A stretch of 64,000 nucleotides of DNA from Dastarcus helophoroides (Eukaryota > Arthropoda > Insecta > Coleoptera > Bothrideridae): positions 27,788,598-27,852,597 of the forward strand of contig CM053330.1 in assembly GCA_028583605.1 (NCBI GenBank), read 5' to 3'. The stretch's first letter is position 1, and each line of letters opens with the position of its first letter. The position numbers were made by a program, and so were the translations under genes. Below are positions 56,211 to 64,000 of the stretch, piece after piece. The notes below the pieces were generated by a model, which saw only the letters and a list, made by a program, of their open reading frames with translations, did no database searches and was not told the DNA's origin.

Positions 56211-56935
56211 AGCAAATTTGTTCAAATGAGCAGCAAATTTGTACAAATTAGAAGCTAATCTATTCAAATTAGAAACAATTTGTTCACACCAGAAATAAAC
56301 TTATTCAAATCGTAATAGCAAATATTTGTTTAAAAGGAAAAGAAAATTCTTCAACCAGAAACAAATCTGTTAAAATTAACAGCATTATTATTCATTGTTG
56401 TATATTTTGACACTTTTCATGCATATTTCAAGTATTTTGCATGCATACATATTTCAAGTTTTTTATGTTGCATATAATCGGATCTCTAGTCATCAATACT
56501 CTAGTACAGTGTTTCCCAACCTTGTTATGTTAATGACACACTTTAACATCGATAAAAATTTAGCGACACGTGAAAATTTTAGTCTTCTGATTGATAACAC
56601 AACACATCATTATCATTCCGCGGATTTCATAAATTTTAGCGACAAAAAAAAATATTATAGTAACAAATAATTCTCTCAATCATTCTGACCTACAAATTAA
56701 ATTCTGATGACTAAAATAAAGACAGGGGTTGGACACTTTTTATCCCCACCATGACAATTTTTGCCGCATCACATGATGCAATTACCAACATAGAGAGCAC
56801 AAAAGACAGACGGCACTTTATCTAGAAACTTTACTGTTTACATTTTGCATTGACAACTGCAACTGTGATTACCATTATTGGCAGCTTTTTTTGTCTTTTA
56901 TTGTTGTTTATATACTTGCTATGTTATGACACAAG

Positions 56936-59725
56936 AGGGGAATTTGTGCTTTTACGCGAAGCGACCTGTTCTGTCAACGAGAAGAAGCAATGGAATCTGC
57001 TGATCATGATGTAATTTGGCTGAAAATCTGCTCCAAAAACGAAGTAATATTCATTAGTTCACTTTATTTGCCTCCAAACGATCCCTCATACAGACAGCTC
57101 TTCTCTTATCTATCCGTAACCTTTGATCACCTACAGACGAATTATCCAAAAGCTGAGGTTGCCTTTCTCGGTGACTTCAACGTACACAACATCGCCTGTT
57201 TAAGGTTTTCTTCCCGAACTGATGACGCGAGGAAAGTGGCAGAGGCTTTCGCCATCATCTTGTTGACTATCGCAATTAGTTGAGGAACCCACAAGAATTC
57301 CTGATATAGATAACCATCAACCTAATCTACTCGACCTTTTCCTTTACAAATTCACCAAATTCGTATAAAATCTCTCTGGACATCACCGCTTCGGTGAAAT
57401 TCGAATCACAAACTTGTAGCAGTCTCTCGCTCGCTTCATATATCACCTCCTTCCCAGACGCAGTCCCGTAGGGTTTGGCACTTTAACTCTGCAAACTGGG
57501 AAGAATTAAGAGACTTCTTTGCATCTTTCCCATGGCAGGAAGTTTGCTTTAACTCAGACAACCCTTCCTTAGTCGCAGAATCCATCATGGAAACTATCCT
57601 GATTGGTATGGAATGCTCAATTCCCCACTCCCAAAAGAAGTCTGCCTCCAGTAAATTCTGGTTCAGTAAAAAATGTGCTCGGGCTGTCTCCTAAAAAATC
57701 GCGCATATCGTCGTTGGCGAAATAATCCCTCAGTCAAAACTCGGACCATATTTGTAGATGCCCGAAATTCTTGTAAACAGGTTATTGACGAGGCAAAAGG
57801 TGATTTCGATCGTAAAATTCGCCAGAGGCTTATCAACTGTCCGAACGGTTCCAGATCCTTTTGGGGATTTGCAAAGTCGATTGGAAAGAATTTTACATCT
57901 TCAAATTTTCCACCTTTACTTGATGAAAATAGCAATATTGCTACTACCTCCAAGGAAAAGGCTGACATGTTAACCTTAAGGTTTACTGAAAATTCCAATC
58001 TTGATTCTCGAAACGCAGAACCTCCTATTCTAAGCTAAGGTTGGCACTTCGATACCTGAAGTTGTTTTCAGACAACGCACAATCAGGAAGATTCTCCTTG
58101 AGCTCGACACCTCGAAAGCTTCTGGCCTTGATGGTATTCCCGCTATTGTTCTTAAGAAGTGCGCCCCAGAGTTGACTCCTGTCTTAAGCAAATTGTTCAC
58201 ACTCTTTTGCAACAAACGTGTATTCACTAACATCTGGAAATCTGCTAGGGTGCAGCCTGTCCTGAAAAAGGAATCTGGCTAACAACTATCGCTCTATATC
58301 TTTGTTACCCGTTATATCTAAAGTGATGGAAAATGTTATCAACATCGAGATTCTCAAATATCTGGAGGAAAATAAAATCATCTCCGGCAGGCAATACGGT
58401 TTTAGACAACAACGTTCCACTGGCGATCTACTGGCATATACTACTCATATCTGTAACTCAGCTAAGGAAAAACATGGTGAGGGTAGGATTGTGGCATTGG
58501 ATATCTCAAAGGCTTTCGACAGAGCCTGGCACCGATCTCTTCTCGCCAAATTAACATCCTATGGTTTTCCTCCTGAACTCTGTCATTTGATGTCCAATTT
58601 TCTCGCTGACAGATCTCTTCAGGCCGTCGTCGATGGCATCTCATCCGAGACTTTACGATTAACCCAGGGGTGCGTCAGGGGTCTGTTCTGTCTCCTAGTC
58701 TATTTTTGTTACACATAAACGATCTCTTAGCTTCAACTTCCAATCCTATATACAGCTACGCAGATGATAGTAACTTTGTGTCATCTTTTTTCTCCGACAA
58801 ACCATTATCTATGGCTGCTTCAGATCGACTAAGGGAAGAGCAGATACAGACGATTAATCGGGATCTCGAGATTATTCTGGAATGGAGTAAGAACAATTTG
58901 GTCAAATTCAACCCTTCAAAAACTCAGGCAGCAGTTTCTCTAAGAAAACATCAAGGGATAATGCAACAAACATACTAATAGACGGTAAAACCCTTCCGAT
59001 GGGATCTAATCTATCTATCCTAGGAGTGAATACGAGCACTAACCTTTCTTGGGACGATCATGTGCGCGCCATTGCCAAATCCGCCTCTCAGAAGCTAGGC
59101 TTTTTTTTAGAGCTAAAAAGTACTTTACATCTCATCAGCTATTAACACTATACAAAGCTCAAGTTAGGCCAACACTAGAATACTGTTCTCATGTTTGGTG
59201 TTCAGCCCCAAAACACACTTTAGCTCTCTTGGATTCAATTCAAAGAAGAGCGATTCGCCTAATTGATGACGAGAGTCTGACCGATTCTCTCGAAACACTA
59301 GAGCACAGGCGTATGGTTGGTGACTTGTCTCTTTTCTACAAGTACTATCATGGAAGATGCTCGCAGGAACTAATAGGATTGATCCCCCCAAGGGCAAGAT
59401 TCTTGAGGCATACTAGACAGTCGGAGACAGCAAATTCCTATGCGGTCCAGCTTGACACAGTGAGGACTTCTGTCTACGGAGACTCTTTTTTCTAGAACTT
59501 TCAAGTTATGGAACTTGTTACCGAAAGGAATTTTCCCCAAAAATTACAAACTATCCTTGTTTAAGAAGAAGGCGGTTCATCGCCATCTATCCTTGTTTCC
59601 GCATCCTATTCGCAGTGCTTTGAAAGCATAATGGGGTTACCCTTTGCGAGTGGATTAAACTTTAAAAAATGACACAATAACACTACAAGATAACTACATA
59701 TTTTGTACGATCTATGCATAAATAC
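56936..59725 (+). mobile_element. Jockey/CR1-type LINE, 5'-truncated
   Basis: It begins inside the endonuclease and runs through RT and the C-terminus to a 3' UTR containing TTACCCTTTGCGAGTGGATT and an end at GATCTATGCATAAAT. At least four 3' fragments of the same family occur in the window (17325, 36852, 42970, 49480). The element lies within the hAT-like ends 56507/60125 and in the STARD3-like intron, antisense to that gene. Confidence 0.85.
56938..59610 (+). pseudogene. LINE endonuclease and reverse transcriptase remnant
   Basis: The endonuclease part reads CAFTRSDLF, VIWLKICSKNEVIFISSLYL and VAFLGDFNVHN (56945-57190). A linker with FWFSKKCARAVS-like and NRAYRRWRNNPSV text follows. The RT has LLPVISKVMENVI and YGFRQQRSTGDLLAY (58300-58440), GRIVALDISKAFDRAWH with the motif A Asp (about 58483), MRQGSVLSPSLFLLHIN (58670) and YSYADDSNFVSSF with the ADD motif (about 58750). 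The C-terminal part includes VRPTLEYCSHVW and AVQLDTVRTSVYGDSFF (to 59495). Frameshifts near 57280, 57690, 58030, 58270, 58675 and 58970, plus a stop at about 59493, break the frame. It is an inactive but long copy. Confidence 0.87.
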
Positions 59726-60282
59726 CATGTAAAATAAAACAGCAAGCATTTATTAAACAATAAATAAGTTTAATAAAGTTCACAAATGACAAGTATTCTT
59801 GAGAAAAATCAGGTCATTCCACATCCTATTATACAAATTAGAAATTACTACAATTTATTTAGAAATATTTCGTCATTTATAGGTAAGCAAACCTTCCCTT
59901 TGACAGAGTGTCCGAGGCCTAAATAAAGGTACCACAACAGATAGTTCTCTATCACTTTTACCTAATAAGTTTTGATGACTAAAGAAATAATAGAAAGAAA
60001 AAGGTACCAGTTTTAAATTAACAGTTCAATATTAAAAACAGAGAAGAGTTTAATATTTTCGTAATAGACATGAACAACTCCAACGACACACTTGTGCGGT
60101 CAAATACCCCAGCTGGGAAACACTGTCCTACTATTAAATAAAAATTAAAGCATCTGTATGGATTCATTGATAATATTGTAAGTTACTTTCCCAAACTAAC
60201 CCAGAATATTATTATAGTTGTTTAAAAATTGAAACACAGAACTTGTCCCCTGAAACCAAGAAAAATTAAAAAACACAACAAA

Positions 60283-60328
60283 GGTTGCTCTAACGCGTTT
60301 CGACAGCCAAGCTGTCATCTTCAGAGAG
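60283..60328 (-). ncRNA. Hammerhead ribozyme motif
   Basis: CUCU, CUGAAGA, perfect stem II GACAGC/GCUGUC, GAAA, CGCG, UU, AGAG on the minus strand. It has the same core as 40697-40742. Confidence 0.83.
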
Positions 60329-60442
60329 AAACTAACATCTAATCTTAAAATTAACCCTTATATACTAAGAATATTCACTTCGTGCGTGATCGGCCGCACC
60401 CGAACGCACATCCAATCATACACGTCGTTGTGTCACAATTTC

Positions 60443-60805
60443 TTACCTATCAACCTTAACTATTTTTAACAGAGATGAATGGCCTAAAGGTCCAGCGCAA
60501 CCATTCATAAGGTTGTTTCCAGCCTTATGGATGGCTAAGCTCTCACATGCATTTAACATATAATTCTTATTAACTACTCTTAACAATTTAATATCATTAT
60601 CTATCCTATGATCTAATTCAAAAGCATGTCGAGCCACACTTGACTTCTCAGTTCTTCCGTACCTCAAATGAGCCAAATGTTCTTTGAGTCGGATTTTAAG
60701 AGATCGTCTAGTTTGTCCGACATACTTTTGAGGACAATCCCTACATGAAATTTGGTAAATACCAGACTTATCTGTTTGCTCTACTTTATCCTTTAAACTA
60801 CCCAA
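60443..60805 (-). CDS. Penelope-like GIY-YIG endonuclease fragment
   Basis: A 120-residue open segment. SGIYQISC and KYVGQTRRS supply the GIY and YIG(YVG)-type motifs, separated by a CX2C pair (CRDC) as in animal Penelope-like endonucleases. RLKEHLAHL holds the Arg/Glu/His region, and SSVARHAFELDH the following helix. This domain nicks target DNA for priming. It is preceded on the minus strand by linker and RT sequence (61190-60834), with one in-frame TAA at 60831-60833 between them. It is therefore not a free-standing gene but part of a broken RT-EN frame. Confidence 0.87.
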   Translation of the reverse strand: MGSLKDKVEQTDKSGIYQISCRDCPQKYVGQTRRSLKIRLKEHLAHLRYGRTEKSSVARHAFELDHRIDNDIKLLRVVNKNYMLNACESLAIHKAGNNLMNGCAGPLGHSSLLKIVKVDR

Positions 60806-60833
60806 AAGCGAATTTAATTTTCCATTAGAAGTT

Positions 60834-61190
60834 TAAATAACCCGAAAACCCTGATTTCGTAAAATTCCACCCAAACCCTGCGTGAGCGAGGGTTCAAATG
60901 GAAGTGAGACGAATTTAAAGTTTTTGTTTTCATCAGCTCGGAAAGTTGTAGTATTCACCAATTCACATTTAAATTTTTTCTTATTAATAATTTTATAAAT
61001 AATATTTGGATCGAATCCATTAACTTCAGCTATATGTTTTATTGTCTTTAACTCCTTTCTGAATCTTTCCCTACTAAGAGGAAGACTCAGAAGGCGATGG
61101 GTAAGGAAGTTGAAGCTTGCCATTTTGTGCTGTATGCAATGGTTAGAATCGGAAGTTATATAGCGGAAGGTACTGGAATCTTTCCTATAT
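60834..61190 (-). pseudogene. Penelope-like RT C-terminal fragment
   Basis: The minus-strand frame reads YRKDSSTFRYITSD, then MASFNFLTHRLLSLPLSRER, VNGFDPNIIYKIINKKKF and FVSLPFEPSLTQGLGG up to GFRVI and the TAA. It is nearly identical to residues of the frame at 39600. Past LTQG it keeps the GGILRNQGFRV linker that the other copy has lost. Confidence 0.85.
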
Positions 61191-61456
61191 AAATTAAATT
61201 GTTAAGAGTAGTTAATAAGAATTATATGTTAAATGCATGTGAGAGCTTAGCCATCCATAAGGCTGGAAACAACCTTATGAATGGTTGCGCTGGACCTTTA
61301 GGCCATTCATCTCTGTTAAAAATAGTTAAGGTTGATAGATAAGAAATTGTGACACAACGACGTGTATGATTGGATGTGCGTTCGGGTGCGGCCGATCACG
61401 CACGAAGTGAATATTCTTAGTATATAAGGGTTAATTTTAAGATTAGATGTTAGTTT

Positions 61457-61502
61457 CTCTCTGAAGATGACAGCTTGGCTGTCGAAACGCGTTAGAGCAA
61501 CC
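61457..61502 (+). ncRNA. Hammerhead ribozyme motif
   Basis: Base-for-base the same as 40697-40742: CUCU, CUGAAGA, GACAGC/GCUGUC stem II, GAAACGCGUU, AGAG. Confidence 0.83.
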
Positions 61503-61607
61503 TTTGTTGTGTTTTTTAATTTTTCTTGGTTTCAGGGGACAAGTTCTGTGTTTCAATTTTTGAAGATAACCAAGGACCAGTCCGTTCCATCAAACTTATA
61601 GTTGTTT

Positions 61608-61735
61608 AGGTACCAAGAGTGTTGTAAGGATAATAACACACCGAGGTAGATAGTATCTTCCTGAGGGCCTCTGACCTGAGGGATGTACGTCGACCGAGAG
61701 TGTTATTATCCTTTAACACCCGTGGTACCTTCAAC
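61608..61735. repeat. Foldback repeat with GTGTTATTATCC arms
   Basis: GGTACCAAGAGTGTTGTAAG and GGATAATAACAC on the left pair with GTGTTATTATCC and TTTAACACCCGTGGTACC on the right, around about 55 bases. It may be a small foldback element that the Penelope-like insertion landed beside. Confidence 0.6.
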
Positions 61736-61907
61736 GTTTAATGTCCTACAAATCTGCTATTTAATTCGATTTTTTTTGACATTTACGATTAATTAATTTG
61801 TGACATCTATTATGTCAAAACGATTTGACTTAAGCAAAAAGTGACAATCAAAATTGTTTGTAAACGCCGCTATTACATAGCAACGCCCTAGGGCGTTATT
61901 ATTACTA

Positions 61908-63154
61908 CGAGGGTAAATCAAATATGAACCGAAATTTCTATCATGTCGCCATGAGGGCGACGGGAGTGTGCGCATACTCTTTGACATGTTAGGTAGGGAT
62001 ATCGCGTGACTTCCTGCGCTCAAGCGAATTCCGTTTTCGCCGTTCGTTAGTTGTACATACAATGGGTGAGCAAGAGGTTCATCCTCGTTGCGCAGTGCAT
62101 TATTATTAAATTTCTTGCCATTGGAGGTGTAAAGCCCGCCGAAATTTTTCGTAGACTAGAACCACAGTTTGGGAATACTTGTTTAAACAAAACTGAAGTT
62201 TATGAATGGCACAAAAAATTGTTTAAAGGACGAACTCAAGTTGAAAATGAACCCCATGCCCGTCGTTCTCGGACCAATGTGACTGTGGGCAAGATTAACG
62301 CTGTTCAACGCCTTTTGGAAGGTTATCGCCATTTAACTGTTGGTGAAATTGCAGCTCAGATAGGGATAAGCTTTGGGAGTGCTCAATCCATCATTACAGA
62401 TGAGCAGGGATTTCGAAAAATTTCTGCCAGGTGGGTACCTCGTCTTTTGACTGAGGAACAGAAACAACAACGTCTGGAGATTTGTTAGCGCCATCTTCGA
62501 CGTTTTCAACGTGAAGGTGATGGTTTTTTGCAACGTATCGTTACGGATGATGAGACTTGGGTCCACCATTACCCCCTGAATCTAAACAAGCAAGCATGGA
62601 GTGGCAAAGGAAGAGGGAAGGTGCACCCGTCAAAGCAAAAACTTGCTTCTCAGCTGAAAAGGTTCTTAAGACAGTGTTTTGGGATTTTAAAGGAGTTGTG
62701 TACGTAGATTTTTTGCATGAACATCGTACTATTAATGCTGCCTACTGCTGCCAGCTATTGGATGAAGGAAAACGTGCATATTGGTGGAAGAGGCGCGAAT
62801 TATCGGTCGAAAATGTGATTTTGCTTCACGACAATGCCCGCCCCCACTCAACCAATCTGACACATCAAAAATTAGGGGAAATGCATTGGGCAACATTAAA
62901 ACACTCTCCTTTGGGCCACTGAAAGAAGTTCAGGAGGTAAGCGATTTCATGATGATGCTGCTGTTGAGACATTTGTGTGCAATTGGCTGCAGACATGCCT
63001 CCTTTCTTTTTATGATGATGGCATTAAAAAACTCCCTTTCCTTTGCGAAAAATGCATAACAAAATTAGGAGATTATATAGAAAAATAGTTAATAACTTTC
63101 ATATATGTATCTTGTACCAATGAATTTTTAAAAATAAATTTCGATTTACCCTCA
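61908..63154 (+). mobile_element. Mariner element with both ends
   Basis: TA dinucleotides (61906-61907 and 63155-63156) flank inverted ends CGAGGGTAAATC and (inverted) TGAGGGTAAATCGAAAT. The 1247-bp length is normal for mariner. It lies in the STARD3-like intron, on the opposite strand. Confidence 0.9.
62051..63059 (+). pseudogene. Mariner transposase, broken
   Basis: The N-terminal paired-type helix-turn-helix region is intact: CIIIKFLAIGGVKPAEIFRR, VYEWHKKLFKGRTQVENEPH, LTVGEIAAQIGISFGSAQSI and ARWVPRLLTEEQKQQR (62096-62485). A TAG follows at 62486. The first catalytic Asp region reads VTDDETWVHHY (about 62543). After a frameshift near 62570 come SAEKVLKTVFWDFKGVVYVD and LLHDNARPHS with the second Asp (about 62820-62850). 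The block expected to hold the third Asp is missing: HSP joins directly to PLKEVQEV, so about a dozen codons are deleted near 62912. It is catalytically dead. Confidence 0.88.
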
Positions 63155-63266
63155 TATAACGTATTTCAAAATAAGAAAAATATTGTAAAACAATAGACCT
63201 GTACGACATAATTAATTTTAATGACGAATAACATCAAAACTTGTTAAATTTTAAAGTATTACTTAC

Positions 63267-63439
63267 TTCTGCATTCGTGAGCTTGCACGCGTATGGGCGA
63301 GCTGCATAATTTCCTTCAATTCTGTACAGGGATCCCTCCGGTGACTGCACGGGAGTGTAAAAATTTCCCACGCTTTCGGTGTACGCTGAAGCGGGTGGAC
63401 CATAAATATACCTCCTTATTAAAGGTGCCCTTTCTGACT
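63267..63439 (-). CDS. STARD3: STARD3/Start1-like gene, linker exon with FFAT-like motif
   Basis: This exon encodes 57 codons plus two leading bases, between an acceptor ending TTTAG and donor GTAAGT. It reads SERAPLIRRYIYGPPASAYT, ESVGNFYTPVQSPEGS and YAARPYACKLTNAE, and joins the START exon at 52527 in phase 0. In STARD3 this linker between the MENTAL membrane domain and START carries a phospho-FFAT motif of the type FYSPPES that binds VAP proteins of the ER. NFYTPVQSPEGS has the same spacing, with Thr at the phospho-position. The MENTAL exons would lie right of the window. Confidence 0.87.
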
Positions 63440-64000
63440 CTAAATTGGCTAAAAAAAGATCACTTTATATTAAAAATTTTAAAACTGAATCGAAATTTTG
63501 ATATCAACGTTTCGAGTTTAAAGGCCTGTTTAAAATAGAAAAAAAAATACAATTTTTCTATAAAATGTTTATCGAAATTTTAAATTTTGACGTTAAAATC
63601 AAGATGTCGGAAATTGAAATATTTATTACAAATGATGAATGTTGAATTCAACTTTAGGGCGATGTTTATTAATTTTATTTAACAGGCGTTATTTCGTAAT
63701 TAAGGTTGAAATTTAGAATCAAATATCGAAATTTGAAAAAAAAATCATTTCTAGAAAAAAGTATTTTTTTTGTTTAAAATTCAAATTTCAAGATTGATAT
63801 TCAAATTGTGACGTTATAGTCAAATATCAAATTTAATGTCAAGAAAAGTCGAAACGTAGGGCAACATGAATTCAAGAAAGCACATTTTGTTATTATTCTT
63901 CAGGGTAGACTCTTATTAGTCGGAAACATTATGTTTATTATTTTTTATATTTTCATAATTTATTTTAAAAAAATTGTCCATGTTTAATTCTGATCTTCTA
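63440..64000. other. Intron of STARD3-like gene, AT-rich
   Basis: Degenerate AAATTTCGA-like text. No exon seen before the window edge. Confidence 0.45.

Larger units (their letters stand above)
56507..60125. mobile_element. hAT-like element interrupted by a LINE
   Basis: The left end is CAGTGTTTCCCAACC. The inverted right end is CAGTGTTTCCCAGCTGGGG, a common hAT terminus. Flanks CTCTAGTA and TCCTACTA agree at 5 of 8. The LINE at 56936-59725 occupies most of the interior. No transposase was recognised in the remaining 800 bases. Confidence 0.55.
60224..61595 (-). mobile_element. Penelope-like retroelement with endonuclease domain
   Basis: Exact 12-bp target duplication TTATAGTTGTTT (60212-60223 and 61596-61607). 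The minus-strand body (61190 down to 60224) has the end of RT, the GIY-YIG endonuclease and the tail arm. A plus-strand copy of the tail (61191-61595) is attached head-on, giving inverted arms each with a hammerhead. The termini (AAAAATTGAAACACAG and CCGTTCCATCAAAC) match those of 39172-40835. It lies in the STARD3-like intron. Confidence 0.93.

Noticed and set aside
60443..60805. A stand-alone GIY-YIG endonuclease gene (homing endonuclease)
   Set aside because: RT sequence precedes it in the same frame apart from one stop, and the whole lies within a target duplication with Penelope-like ends.

Overview
This is a eukaryotic, AT-rich, repeat-dominated window with sparse, intron-split genes. 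It is almost certainly an insect. A beetle is likely, because the SIFamide neuropeptide encoded at 35264 has threonine as its first residue (TYRKPPFNGSIF), the form known from Tribolium, whereas flies and honeybee have alanine. That assignment is an inference from one peptide. There are no bacterial-type operons, rRNA genes or CRISPR arrays.

Host genes. Four host loci can be supported. (1) The last two exons of a plus-strand gene of uncertain identity (10529-10664 and 15549-15724), which looks like the cytoplasmic tail of a cell-adhesion receptor and ends in a PDZ-ligand-like sequence. (2) A complete three-exon NDUFA8 (complex I, twin CX9C) gene at 23710-24350. (3) A complete two-exon SIFamide precursor gene (35264-35393 and 43211-43299), with a TATA/initiator promoter and a 7.8-kb intron. 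(4) The last four exons of a minus-strand STARD3/Start1-type START-domain gene (63439 down to 51175), whose N-terminal exons lie beyond the right edge and which contains a 10.7-kb intron. A degenerate tRNA-Ile-like sequence lies at 6478-6568.

Mobile elements fill most of the rest. 325-5077 is a structurally intact Ty3/gypsy-type element with LTRs that look identical. 7433-10222 and 11713-13837 are large elements with inverted ends and AT-rich degenerate interiors. 21590-22745 is a LINE fragment. 26437-28242 is a decayed hAT element with an exact 8-bp target duplication, sitting between an outer pair of inverted repeats (26051/29392). Small DNA elements follow at 28944 (hAT-type), 29858 (pogo-type), 31236 (piggyBac-type) and 52044 (hAT-type), with a mariner relic at 33640. 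44875-48807 is a decayed gypsy copy with a LINE nested inside it, and 53506-53884 is a solo LTR of a related gypsy family. 56507-60125 is a hAT-like pair of ends enclosing a Jockey/CR1-type LINE. 61908-63154 is a mariner with both ends.

The most interesting system is a set of Penelope-like retroelements (32125-32376, 39172-40835, 60224-61595, and a second family at 30761-31071). Each inverted arm carries a miniature hammerhead ribozyme motif with a self-complementary stem III. Several copies have clear target-site duplications. One has lost its GIY-YIG endonuclease region through an internal deletion, and one is reduced to two ribozyme arms facing each other. Between elements, long strand-asymmetric tracts of a degenerate AAATTTCGA-like motif recur throughout the window.
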